From: a virus | IMG/VR virus record: IMGVR_UViG_3300015263_000147 | Location: 1-41,813 of that record | DNA length: 41,813 bases | Reading direction: 5' to 3' (one strand) | Shown: in pieces, positions 15,961-23,742 of the stretch | How positions within the stretch are numbered: position 1 is the stretch's first letter | Layout of the letters: each line of letters opens with the position of its first letter | Notes under the pieces: model-generated | What the model was told of the DNA's origin: nothing | The model's input: only the letters and a program-made list of their open reading frames with translations | Database searches by the model: none | Translations under genes and position numbers: made by a program

Positions 15961-16797
15961 TCACTTGGGCTTGAACGGTTTAGGCGGGGGGTTAGGATCA
16001 ACCATCGGGTTATTCGCCGGGCTGGTCTTAACACGCTTCCTGTTGCTTCCCGTAGAATCAATGAATTGTTGAAGCAGGATGGCCGCGTTGATGCTCGGGG
16101 TGGGTGGGGGGGCTCCCGGATGGGGTTTCCAGGTGATATTTGCATCCATGAAGGTGCCGCCCGCCTCAAAGTTCATACTGATCAGGTCGGCGAGGACCCC
16201 AACCTGGAACCCTGACCCTGTAGCGACCAAGGTGGCCGATAGAAACGCCAAGAGCGTTCCGCTGTAATCTGCGTCCCCGCTCAAACCTGCGGTCACTCCA
16301 ATAAGGAGGAACAAGTCTGCTCCGAGCGAGGCCCCAGCGCCTCCGTCCAACGATGAGTCAAGAGACATCGAAAGCCAGACGTCTCCCGTCATGGTCGTGA
16401 AGCCGAATTGCGTGGAGGTCAGCGCATACAACGCGAGGAGGGTGTTCGTTTGGCTGGCGTCACCCGAGAGGGCTGAGTCCAAAGGCATCGAGAGCCCAAT
16501 ATCTCCAATCTGATCCGCTCCGCCTGTTTGCGTCGAAACCAACGCAAACAGCGCAAGTAGGTCAGCGGCTTGCGAAGCGTCACCGGAGAGGGCTGAGTCC
16601 AAAGGCAACAAAAATCCAAGGATTCCCGTCTGGGTGGCTTCTCCCGCCTGCGTTGAATCCAACGCCCAGGAGGCGAGGAGGTCGCCCGTTTGAGTGGCAT
16701 CCCCAGCTTGCGTTGAATCCAACGCATAGACAGCCAGGATGTCTCCTGTTTGAGAGGCGTCTCCACTGAGAGCGGCATCTACGGCGTGGGCAACCAT
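15961..16797 (-). CDS. Repeat protein with about nine 20-residue repeats (repeat protein A)
   Basis: 278 aa. From residue 13 it consists of consecutive 20-residue units with the pattern DASQTGD-(I/L)LA-x-x-ALDSTQAG or ALSG, at least seven in exact register and two more degenerate ones. Then follow a short domain with ITWKPHP and a Pro-rich basic tail. Regular Gly and Asp turns with alternating hydrophobics suggest a beta-solenoid or fibre shaft (inference). The WKPHP segment and following LxxFI(D/S)S helix recur in the upstream neighbour, so the pair is paralogous. ATG with AAGG upstream. I do not recognise the family. Confidence 0.75.
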   Translation of the reverse strand: MVAHAVDAALSGDASQTGDILAVYALDSTQAGDATQTGDLLASWALDSTQAGEATQTGILGFLLPLDSALSGDASQAADLLALFALVSTQTGGADQIGDIGLSMPLDSALSGDASQTNTLLALYALTSTQFGFTTMTGDVWLSMSLDSSLDGGAGASLGADLFLLIGVTAGLSGDADYSGTLLAFLSATLVATGSGFQVGVLADLISMNFEAGGTFMDANITWKPHPGAPPPTPSINAAILLQQFIDSTGSNRKRVKTSPANNPMVDPNPPPKPFKPK

Positions 16798-16800
16798 GGC

Positions 16801-18171
16801 TTACCTTCGGAACACGTAGGAGGAGTACGTGGCTGTTGTGTAGTACGTGCTGTAGGAGACCCCATAAGAGCGGTAGTAGAACGGCCATCCGTAGCGGATG
16901 TTGGTGACAGCGGCGACGGTGACAGGCTCCACGATGACAGACCTTGCCAACGGAACGATCGCCAATTCCTGTGCGACAGGGGTTGGCGTCACCATCCTCG
17001 TCAGACCCAGGGAACTAATGAACTCGTAGAGCGTGACCCCAGAATTGTGGGAGGGCGGCGGGAGCACCTCCATCGGATGAGGCTTCCAGAGCATCTCCGG
17101 TACAACAAATTCAGCTTGAGCGTACAGGTTGGCCTGGACGTAAAGGATGCGGGTAGCTTCGGCCGACAAGATGGACGCATCCCCAACCAAGTCCGCTGCG
17201 ATGTTACCTACCAGATTGGTGGCCGTGAACGCCCCCTCCCCAGCCATCGCAGAATCCAAGACGATGTCGAGGGTTGCGTCCGCCGACATTTGGGCGTCCC
17301 CGACCATGTCCGATTGAATCAACAACGTAACAAGGATCTCGGCCAAGACCGAGGCGCTCCCAGACAGGTCTGAAATGGCGGCCAACTTGAGAGCCGCGTC
17401 CGCGATGAATGAATCACCCCCCGACGCTAGCGCTGTACCCATCTCGAATTGGTTGTACAGAACAGGAGCATCCAGCGCCCCCCCTCCATCCATCGCAGCG
17501 GTACCAAATAGAGCCGAGAAGGCTTCTGCCGTTAGCTCGCTACCTGCGTACAGGTTACAAAACGGCCACGAGAAGCTGACAAGACCGAGATCCCCATTGA
17601 TGTTCCCGGTGCCAAAGAAGAAGCACCAACCGAGCTTCGTGTGGAGGATGACCCACGAATCGAGCGTCGCATCCCCAACGAAAGAAGCGTCAACCGCATA
17701 CAGTAGACCCGCAGCCGCAGTTTGAGCGGCGTCCCCAACCATCGCGGAATCAACCAGATAGAGGACACTCGCGGCGGCTACAACATCGCCAGAACCATCA
17801 AAACTTGAGTCAACGTCATAGAGAACACCTGCTTCGGACGCGAAGCTCGCCCCTCCGGCTACGCTCATGTCGATGGCGTAGTTGACCCCCATGTCAGCCG
17901 CTTGGGACGCTCCGCCAACCATGGTGGAGGCGAGGTCCGAGCTGATAAGCCCGAGGACGGCGTCGTAGGTCCCTCCGCCTGCCATCGCGGAGGAGACCGA
18001 GTAGATGACCGGGCCTTCTTCGGGGGCTAGGTTAACTAGCTCTTGGCCGGGGTAAGCAGCGATAGCCCCTTCTTCAAGGGGGAAGGATACGAGTTCCTGG
18101 CCTGAATAGGCTACAATAACCCCTTCTTCAAGAGGGAAGGAAACGAGTTCCTGGCCGCTAAAATCAGCCAT
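16801..18171 (-). CDS. Repeat protein B, larger paralogue
   Basis: 456 aa. It opens with three near-identical 18-residue repeats (SGQELVSFPLEEG-x-I-x-AY) in residues about 5-58. Then come many 20-residue units related to those of repeat protein A (SSAMAGGGTYDAVLGL, DSAMVGDAAQTAAAGLLYAV), interrupted near residue 180 by a W/F-rich stretch with two Cys. The end has MLWKPHP, a YEFISSLG helix and a Tyr-rich C-terminus (YYRSYGVSYSTYYTTATYSS). Probably a fibre or surface protein assembled with its paralogue. No family recognised. Confidence 0.75.
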   Translation of the reverse strand: MADFSGQELVSFPLEEGVIVAYSGQELVSFPLEEGAIAAYPGQELVNLAPEEGPVIYSVSSAMAGGGTYDAVLGLISSDLASTMVGGASQAADMGVNYAIDMSVAGGASFASEAGVLYDVDSSFDGSGDVVAAASVLYLVDSAMVGDAAQTAAAGLLYAVDASFVGDATLDSWVILHTKLGWCFFFGTGNINGDLGLVSFSWPFCNLYAGSELTAEAFSALFGTAAMDGGGALDAPVLYNQFEMGTALASGGDSFIADAALKLAAISDLSGSASVLAEILVTLLIQSDMVGDAQMSADATLDIVLDSAMAGEGAFTATNLVGNIAADLVGDASILSAEATRILYVQANLYAQAEFVVPEMLWKPHPMEVLPPPSHNSGVTLYEFISSLGLTRMVTPTPVAQELAIVPLARSVIVEPVTVAAVTNIRYGWPFYYRSYGVSYSTYYTTATYSSYVFRR

Positions 18172-18177
18172 TTGGGA

Positions 18178-19131
18178 TTACACCAGCGGTGTGGTGCCGT
18201 CCCAAGGCAGAGTAACGTCTCGATAGACGATCCGATCGCTTGTGGTGCTGACAGAGAGGGTGTCTCCCGTGTCTCTAGCCTTACCCGTCCACTTCATCAA
18301 AGAGGAGACCCCCTTGTGCCCAGGGTTAGACAAGGCTGACCGCCGACCGAGGACGATGGGGAACACCTCATCGTTCCCGTTGATTGGGTTGGTAGGCAAC
18401 CCGTTGGGGGCGGCGTTGGCCGTCCCTCCAAGGCTGTACAAGACCCATCCCGTGTAGAAATCGTAGGTCGTTGGGCTTGCAGACGGGACTGTGGCCCACA
18501 AGGCGTTCGTCGTAGCCGAGAAGCTCTCTGAGCTGATTTGGCTATCTTGAAACGGACTGGACCCAGAGATGTAGATAGCCATGAAGTAGCCATCTGTGGC
18601 TTCGTAGGCGGTCAGAAGATCGAACACGAAAGCCGTGGTCGGGTTCCCACCTCCAGTTGGGAACGCCCCAGCCCAAAACTCGTAGTTGCTGGCGCTCTCC
18701 GTTGCGACGTTCCAGCGGTAGGTGCCGTCCGTAGCAAAAAGGGCCGCGAAGGTTGGGGAAGCATCCGTACCTCCCCCGAAGATGATCTGCTCATCCGTTG
18801 CCGAAGGCACTTGCGTTGCACCGGGCGTCCCTCCGGTGAAGCCTGCCGACATGGAGTGCTTAATTCTCCATTGCGTGTTCCCGCTGGCTTGTCGTTGGAC
18901 GATAAACTCGTTTCCAGCGGCCGGATCCGCAATTCGGAACCAAGCATAGTCGTTTTCCATGCCGTTGGCGCCAGACCCACCCGAGGTAATCTGGTCGCCC
19001 GCGTTGTTGTAGGTCGTCCCGTCGCTGGACTCCAAAACGGTCCAGAAGGAGCTGTTGACGAGGACTTCCTTGAAGTCGAACATCGCCGCCGCTCCCGTCG
19101 CCGGAGTGGTCTTGCTGAACGCGAACGCCAT
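18178..19131 (-). CDS. Virion protein of unknown function
   Basis: 317 aa, rich in Gly, Ser, Thr and aromatic residues, with alternating strand predictions (WFRIADPAAGNEFIVQRQ, TYRWNVATESASNYEFWAGA, DGYFMAIYISGSSPF). No catalytic motif or signal peptide. Composition fits a phage surface protein with a lectin- or carbohydrate-binding-like beta fold, which is inference only. It sits directly upstream of repeat protein B in one compact run. Confidence 0.65.
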   Translation of the reverse strand: MAFAFSKTTPATGAAAMFDFKEVLVNSSFWTVLESSDGTTYNNAGDQITSGGSGANGMENDYAWFRIADPAAGNEFIVQRQASGNTQWRIKHSMSAGFTGGTPGATQVPSATDEQIIFGGGTDASPTFAALFATDGTYRWNVATESASNYEFWAGAFPTGGGNPTTAFVFDLLTAYEATDGYFMAIYISGSSPFQDSQISSESFSATTNALWATVPSASPTTYDFYTGWVLYSLGGTANAAPNGLPTNPINGNDEVFPIVLGRRSALSNPGHKGVSSLMKWTGKARDTGDTLSVSTTSDRIVYRDVTLPWDGTTPLV

Positions 19132-19157
19132 AGTGAGGTCTCCCTACGAGGGAGCGC

Positions 19158-19715
19158 TTAGGCAAGCATTATCGAAGGCGGTGACTCTCGCCGGGCTTCC
19201 CACTTCTCCAGGTACTCAACGGCTGCCCGGAGCACCTTCAAGTCGTCCTTCGCGTACCCGAGGACCAAGTTGCAGTTCCGGTGGATGAGGCCCCTCACGC
19301 ACTTGCCACAGGACTTCTTCCCAGCGCAACACGAGCGGTCGTGGTCGACGCAGACGGACGTGGGGTCTTTACCCTCTCGCTGCATGGGGAGCCCGCAGCA
19401 AGCGCAGAGGCCGCCTTGGGTGACCCACATGGCGTCGAAGTCGATGCTGAATTTAATCTTCGCTCTGGATTGCCTGAACTTCTCGGGGTGACGGAGCTGC
19501 CACGCCCGAGAGATGGCCGACGCCCTCCCTGGGTTGGAGCTACGCCACCGATGGCACCGCGCCAAGCTCTTCTGTGGGTCTGCTCTGTCCCGAGCAACAC
19601 ACTCAGAAACGTGGCACGCCTTGCACTTACCCCAGAGCTTCCCCGTCTTTTTGTAGACGTAGAAGTCGGACTCGTCCTTCTCGACCTGGCACTTAGAGCA
19701 TCGCTTCACACCCAC
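19158..19715 (-). CDS. Free-standing HNH / endonuclease VII-type nuclease
   Basis: 185 aa. The C-terminal half has CACCG at 104-108, VDHDR at 123-127, CGKCVRGLIHRNCN at 136-149 and LGYAKDD, the signature of the recombination endonuclease VII family (beta-beta-alpha metal fold; His125 the expected general base; zinc from Cys pairs). The N-terminus has a second Cys set (Cys6, Cys9, Cys31, Cys34), probably a zinc finger. Free-standing genes of this type in phages usually act as mobile endonucleases that cut DNA lacking the insertion. The GTG start lies in a perfect 7-bp hairpin, which could restrict translation. It separates virion genes, consistent with a later insertion. Confidence 0.85.
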   Translation of the reverse strand: MGVKRCSKCQVEKDESDFYVYKKTGKLWGKCKACHVSECVARDRADPQKSLARCHRWRSSNPGRASAISRAWQLRHPEKFRQSRAKIKFSIDFDAMWVTQGGLCACCGLPMQREGKDPTSVCVDHDRSCCAGKKSCGKCVRGLIHRNCNLVLGYAKDDLKVLRAAVEYLEKWEARRESPPSIMLA

Positions 19716-19733
19716 GAGCTTACGTTAGCTCGT
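19714..19733. promoter_or_regulatory. Hairpin spanning the endonuclease start
   Basis: ACGAGCT (19714-19720) and AGCTCGT (19727-19733) make a perfect 7-bp stem with a 6-base loop. It begins at the GTG start codon and covers the upstream region, where a ribosome would bind. Mobile endonuclease genes in T4 are known to have initiation regions hidden in RNA hairpins; the same control here is inference. Confidence 0.5.
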
Positions 19734-19753
19734 CGCATGTGGCAAATACTTAG

Positions 19754-20002
19754 TCATACCATATGGCAGATCGATTTCAATGATTTTATGGCGTTCGCGT
19801 AGGGCTGCGCCGCCACCTTCGCCGAGTTGTTGAACCACCCGGTCTTCAACTCGTTGATGTTCGCGATGCTGGTGTCGAACACGAAGTAGACCCGGTTGTT
19901 CTCCCGGTCGGTTCGGACCATCTCAACGCCCGCCGTCTGTAGATACGCAGCGAAGTACAAATCGGGCGTGCGGAACGCATCGTCCTTGGTGACCTTGGAC
20001 AT
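19754..20002 (-). CDS. DUF5659-like small protein
   Basis: 82 aa from ATG 20002, with GAGG five bases upstream; an in-frame GTG at 20044 is less likely. The pattern PDLYFAAYLQTAG, then NNRVYFVFD, an amphipathic NINELKTGWF helix, and YANAIKSLKS matches the DUF5659 family, common in phages and of unknown function. It lies between virion and endonuclease genes. Confidence 0.7.
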   Translation of the reverse strand: MSKVTKDDAFRTPDLYFAAYLQTAGVEMVRTDRENNRVYFVFDTSIANINELKTGWFNNSAKVAAQPYANAIKSLKSICHMV

Positions 20003-20075
20003 CTCAGCCTCATCTAAATCTGGGTTTTTTTCGAGGGACTGCACTTGAATCTCATCTAGGATCTGGATCTACATT

Positions 20076-20102
20076 GGGGCTCCGAGGGTCACTCGAAGCC
20101 CC
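20076..20102 (-). terminator. Hairpin after virion paralogue C
   Basis: GGGGCT (20076-20081) pairs with AGCCCC (20097-20102), then after a C.A mismatch CGAG pairs with CTCG around a 5-base loop. It lies 13 bases past the stop at 20115. No long T-run follows; a weak or factor-assisted terminator is likely. Confidence 0.5.
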
Positions 20103-20114
20103 TAGAGAGCGCTA

Positions 20115-20921
20115 TCAGACGCTACCGATGCTGGAGGTGGCCGTGATCATGTCGTTGACTTGAACACGGGCCAGGTACTCGGTGCGCGTGGCGCTGGTGA
20201 TCTTGCTGGAGATGAGCGAGGCCGGAACGTCGATCTGCGTCCCTGCCGCATTGATCGAACCTCCAGCCGCCACGATGGCCGCCTGCGTGAGAAACAGCTT
20301 CACGGGGGTCTCGTTGGGGAGAAGCGGGGCACGGGTGAAGATGACCGCGAAGCTGTAGCTCCCGTACGGCGCCAGGGAGGTCCCGGCAACCCGAATCCAA
20401 CCAGCCGAAGGCGAACCGAACGTGGCGGTCGAGAGGACCGGAGCGGCGAAGGTGAAGGCGGTCACGCCGTCATCCTCAACGCACTCGATGGCCGGACCGT
20501 TGGCGATAGCCGGGTCACGTCGCGGGTCGGGATTGAAGTTGGCCGACAGGTACCCAGCAAGGTTCCCGTAGAGGAAGCTCTTTTTGAGAGCGTCCGTCTC
20601 CACGAACTGCGGGGCGAGGAGGTCTTGAAGGGCGGTCACCTGAGCAGCCGTGGCTCCACCAAGACCGGCAACACCCGTGATCGTGCCCGAAGACACGTCC
20701 ACGGAACCACCCACGGGGACGGTTGCCGTGATGAGCGTTGTCGCCGACGCACCGAGACCCTGCCCATCCAGGTACGCCTGAATGGCAGTAGCGTTCGGCC
20801 TGCCTACGTAGCGGGCGTTGCCAAGAGGGGATTCAGTCGAGGCATTCGACTGCGACTTGGGCTCCACATCGGCGATGAAGAGAGCCTTGCTGATGTCTCC
20901 ACGAATGACTCCGACACGCAT
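20115..20921 (-). CDS. Virion protein, paralogue C
   Basis: 268 aa with a strong AGGAGG site eight bases before ATG. The N-terminal half has unusual Ala/Gly/Thr-rich strands and a helix (TAAQVTALQDLLAPQFV). The C-terminal 110 residues share a domain with the gene at 21307: APVLSTATFGSPSAGWIRVA and TQAAIVAAGGSINAAGTQID here, APVLTTADLDTPGAGDLRLT and TQAQILGGSGSITDTQIDIP there. The shared part looks like an Ig/IPT-type beta domain. Probably a surface or baseplate component; function unknown. Confidence 0.7.
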   Translation of the reverse strand: MRVGVIRGDISKALFIADVEPKSQSNASTESPLGNARYVGRPNATAIQAYLDGQGLGASATTLITATVPVGGSVDVSSGTITGVAGLGGATAAQVTALQDLLAPQFVETDALKKSFLYGNLAGYLSANFNPDPRRDPAIANGPAIECVEDDGVTAFTFAAPVLSTATFGSPSAGWIRVAGTSLAPYGSYSFAVIFTRAPLLPNETPVKLFLTQAAIVAAGGSINAAGTQIDVPASLISSKITSATRTEYLARVQVNDMITATSSIGSV

Positions 20922-20933
20922 TGTAACGTCCTC

Positions 20934-21299
20934 CTAACCCAGAGCGGGCTCCAATTTTCCTCTCGCCTCGTCGATCTTCAGGTAGCGAAGAATCTCGCCG
21001 TAGGCCGTGTAGAACTCCGAGACGGCCTGGCAGAACGCCAGGTGGTTTGCTCGACGGACAAAATAAGCCCGCTTGATGATCAACCCCATCCTACGAACAT
21101 GCTGTAGCAACAGGTCCGCCCGATCGAGCTTTTGAAGCTCTCGCTCCCCTTCCTTGAGGCGTCGGTACCTTCGGACCATGTCGCGTATCAGTTCCTTCGT
21201 TTGAAGCTCGTAGAACAGGTTTTGAGGACGCCACTTGCTGTTGATTTTCTGGAAGGCACCAGCCTCCTCGTCAATCAAATCCTGAAGTAGCGTCCCCAC
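20934..21299 (-). CDS. Helical protein between two paralogues
   Basis: 121 aa from GTG 21299, eight bases past the upstream stop. Almost all helix and highly charged (QTKELIRDMVRRYRRLKEGE, LLLQHVRRMGLIIKRAYFV, EFYTAYGEILRYLKI). No known domain. It sits between the two genes with the shared beta domain and may be their assembly partner. Function unknown. Confidence 0.65.
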   Translation of the reverse strand: MGTLLQDLIDEEAGAFQKINSKWRPQNLFYELQTKELIRDMVRRYRRLKEGERELQKLDRADLLLQHVRRMGLIIKRAYFVRRANHLAFCQAVSEFYTAYGEILRYLKIDEARGKLEPALG

Positions 21300-21306
21300 G
21301 TCAGGC

Positions 21307-21936
21307 TCACGTCAGGGCAACGACCGCAGAGAGCTGATCATCGGCCTTGACCTGAGCCGATGTCGTCGTGGTCGCCGCTCCAGGGATGAGGGCGGCCGGG
21401 ATGTCGATCTGTGTGTCCGTGATCGACCCGCTGCCACCGAGGATCTGGGCCTGCGTCAGCGTGACGGCACCATCTCCCGTGAGGTAGACCGTCGTGGTGT
21501 TCGGGGACAACGACAGGAAGCCCGTCCCCGTGAGGCGGAGGTCACCGGCACCAGGGGTGTCGAGATCCGCCGTCGTCAGGACCGGAGCCACCACGTCCGC
21601 CGCCGTGAACGAGGTCACGGTGAGGTGGCCTGCCGTCTGGAGGCCCTTGATGGTCCCCCGAGATTGAGACATGAGCACGGCGTCCGTTTCCGCGATGTCG
21701 ATGTAACCAGCGATGGTCGCATCACCCGGCTTCGTCCTCGGGACGTAGCACTGCGTCTTGGGGTAGTTGACCCCAGGCTTGGTGCTCGCATCCGGACCGG
21801 ACAACACGTTGCCGTCCTTGTTGTACTTGTTGGGATCGCCCATGAGTCGATGAGCGGTCCGGTTGGCGATCCGAGCGTCGATGTCGTTGATCAGCAACGG
21901 GCCTTGCGCAGCCTGGGTATGGGTTAGCCTCAGCAT
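21307..21936 (-). CDS. Virion protein, paralogue D
   Basis: 209 aa, ATG with AGGAG nine bases upstream. The N-terminal 90 residues (LLINDIDARIANRTAHRLMG, GVNYPKTQCYVPRTKPGD) differ from paralogue C, while residues about 115-205 match its C-terminal domain (LRLTGTGFLSLSPNTTTVYL, TQAQILGGSGSITDTQIDIP). The shared module seems to have been combined with different N-terminal parts, as in tail or fibre proteins. Confidence 0.7.
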   Translation of the reverse strand: MLRLTHTQAAQGPLLINDIDARIANRTAHRLMGDPNKYNKDGNVLSGPDASTKPGVNYPKTQCYVPRTKPGDATIAGYIDIAETDAVLMSQSRGTIKGLQTAGHLTVTSFTAADVVAPVLTTADLDTPGAGDLRLTGTGFLSLSPNTTTVYLTGDGAVTLTQAQILGGSGSITDTQIDIPAALIPGAATTTTSAQVKADDQLSAVVALT

Positions 21937-21999
21937 TCCTCATCGCTCCTACAGGAAGGGTTCACGGATACCGGCCCCATAAAAGGATCCGTAGGGCAA

Positions 22000-22035
22000 A
22001 AAGAGAGGCGCCAAGTCACCTTGACGCCCCTCTTT
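22000..22035 (-). terminator. Strong terminator after the lipase gene
   Basis: A 16-position stem with two mismatches (arms about 22000-22015 and 22020-22035, 4-base loop) is followed on the minus strand by CTCTTTTTG. It lies 18 bases past the lipase stop. This is the clearest intrinsic terminator in the window. Confidence 0.85.
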
Positions 22036-22053
22036 ACCCAAAACGGGTCTTCG

Positions 22054-22971
22054 TCAGAGGTTGATCTTGCAGTAGGCGTCCGCAATCACCGCTGCGTTCG
22101 TCGGGACGACGAGGTGCTGGATGGTGGAGACCTGGCAAGAATCCGACTGAGGATCCTTTGTGTAGTTGCCCGAGCCGGAGCAGTTGAGGTCGTCGCCCTG
22201 CTGGGTTTGAGGGTTCGAGATGAAGAACCCTCCACACCAAGGGGGGACGGTCTTGTCTCCAGTGCTGACCGTAGCCGAGTAGTGAACCGGACCCGGTGAG
22301 GCGCCTCCAGGCGTCATGTCGTTCGAGCCGTCTCCTTGAGGAGCGACCCCATTCAGCTTGTGGAGGAAGGCGCTGTCCGGGCAGACCTCGGGGTTGACCC
22401 CCGCACAGGCGCCAGCCAACGTGCAGTTCGTGATTCCATTGTGCGTGGCCGCCATGACGACGAGGTCTTTCACCTGCCTCGGAGCCGCCAAGAACTGGCT
22501 GTAGTAGCGAGCTACGACGCCGCCCTGGCTGTGCGTCACGATGTCGACCATCGGGCACGTCCCGGCGTCTGCATCGCACGGCACCTTCTCGTCGATGAAA
22601 CGCTTGAGGCACTTCGCGTACGACTCGTTTACGTACGTCGCCCCCGTTCCGTCCGGAGCAGGCAGCATCGAGCAGAAACCGTTGTCTCCGCAATACGCCG
22701 CCATGTTGAGGCGGAACAGGTTCGTGTTCTCGGTGTAGCCCTTGCCCGACCAGTCGGACACAAGAGCGTCCCAACGGGAGGGGGAGTCACCCCGACCATG
22801 GACAAGGATAACGGGCTGGGCTGGCGTCACGACGGAGCACGTCATGCAACCCCCGCTACCGCCGCCTCCCCCACCACCGGGAGCCTTGCCCTTCGCAGAA
22901 ACGTCACCCGCTTGATTGGAGGGAGTGCAAGCAATCAGAACGGTCAATAGTAGGAACCACACGGCTTTCAT
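22054..22971 (-). CDS. Predicted lipoprotein lipase/esterase (alpha/beta hydrolase)
   Basis: 305 aa from ATG 22971, chosen because AAAGGAG precedes it and it gives a clean signal peptide; the open frame runs on upstream to 23082. Residues 1-15 form a lipoprotein signal, MKAVWFLLLTVLIAC, with Cys15 as the lipidation site, then a Gly-rich linker (about 31-41). The body is an alpha/beta hydrolase: VILVHGRGD at 54-62 (oxyanion region), THSQGG at 146-151 with Ser148 as nucleophile, Asp239 in STGDKTVP and His286 in IQHLVVPTN. The layout fits Lipase_2/LipA-like triacylglycerol lipases. Many further Cys suggest disulfides and export. A lipid-anchored secreted enzyme is odd amid virion genes; it may aid lysis, alter the cell envelope, or act in exclusion. 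It ends at a strong terminator. Confidence 0.85.
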   Translation of the reverse strand: MKAVWFLLLTVLIACTPSNQAGDVSAKGKAPGGGGGGGSGGCMTCSVVTPAQPVILVHGRGDSPSRWDALVSDWSGKGYTENTNLFRLNMAAYCGDNGFCSMLPAPDGTGATYVNESYAKCLKRFIDEKVPCDADAGTCPMVDIVTHSQGGVVARYYSQFLAAPRQVKDLVVMAATHNGITNCTLAGACAGVNPEVCPDSAFLHKLNGVAPQGDGSNDMTPGGASPGPVHYSATVSTGDKTVPPWCGGFFISNPQTQQGDDLNCSGSGNYTKDPQSDSCQVSTIQHLVVPTNAAVIADAYCKINL

Positions 22972-22985
22972 TTTGAAAATCTCCT

Positions 22986-23741
22986 TTAGGCCACGGTCTC
23001 CGTCCACACTAGACCGATATGAAAAGTACCCCCGTTGCCGGTCACTTGGTGGGCGACTAGACCCTCCCCAGGGAGCAAACAAATAGGATCTTCACCTACG
23101 GTACCGAACGGGAGGAAGTAGGTTGTCGGGCCTTGGGCCGTGTTGGCTTGGATGATGAAGGACTGGGCTCTTGTGGAGCCCGTAACCGAAGCAGGGGTGT
23201 TGTAGACCTGGGCTATAGAGGTGGGATCCGACGAGCATCTCTTGATGATGGTGACCGCCGTACCTGCCGTATGGGCCGTAATCTGCCGTAGCTCGTAAAG
23301 AACGATGACGCCGGTACCAGAAGACGTTTCAGCTTGAACGGAGAAGCCTCGGATGTTGATGTGCTTCCCTGAACCCGAGGGGTTCATGATGGAGACCATC
23401 GCCTTGTTGGTTCCGCTAGGTCCACCACCGGAAGGCCCCGAGGCGCTCTCAGCAATGTTGTACGTGTACCCGAGGGCGTTGTTGAGTCTGCGGTTTGACT
23501 CCGACTGGTAGTTGGTCGTGAAGTCCGACTTGTCGGAATCGTTCGTTGCTTGCGAGTAGTACGCCTGCACGCCCGTTGGGACAGTGCCCTTGTAGATGGT
23601 ACAGACGTACTTCATCGGCACGTCGTACGCGAAGATGGTGTACGTGTCCGAGTCTTGAATGTATTGGATTTGCTCAAGCAAACCCTTTGCCGTCAAGGCG
23701 GCCTTGAAGTCAGTCCAAAAGAGGGTGAAGGTGTCCAGCAT
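22986..23741 (-). CDS. Virion protein, fibre-module
   Basis: 251 aa from ATG 23741, where GGAG lies seven bases upstream; the open frame extends to 23849 inside the upstream gene but is unsupported there. The N-terminal part is helix and strand (LFWTDFKAALTAKGLLEQIQ). The rest is beta-rich with AMVSIMNPSGSGKHINIRGF and FHIGLVWTETVA, similar to small phage structural domains that carry a NP-x-GSGK-hydrophobic strand. It follows the large fibre gene and precedes the lipase, so a fibre tip or chaperone role is possible. Family not identified. Confidence 0.7.
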   Translation of the reverse strand: MLDTFTLFWTDFKAALTAKGLLEQIQYIQDSDTYTIFAYDVPMKYVCTIYKGTVPTGVQAYYSQATNDSDKSDFTTNYQSESNRRLNNALGYTYNIAESASGPSGGGPSGTNKAMVSIMNPSGSGKHINIRGFSVQAETSSGTGVIVLYELRQITAHTAGTAVTIIKRCSSDPTSIAQVYNTPASVTGSTRAQSFIIQANTAQGPTTYFLPFGTVGEDPICLLPGEGLVAHQVTGNGGTFHIGLVWTETVA

Positions 23742-23742
23742 C

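Noticed and set aside
15961-18171. Periodic 60-base repeats that could be mistaken for a CRISPR array
   Set aside because: The periodicity follows codons of 20-residue protein repeats, and there are no identical repeats with unique spacers.
22034-22774. Minus-strand frame of 246 codons overlapping the lipase
   Set aside because: Arg/Gly-rich out-of-frame shadow of the lipase, which has a signal peptide and complete triad.
22972-23082. N-terminal extension of the lipase frame
   Set aside because: It would place a charged 37-residue stretch before a clean lipoprotein signal, while AAAGGAG precedes the internal ATG.
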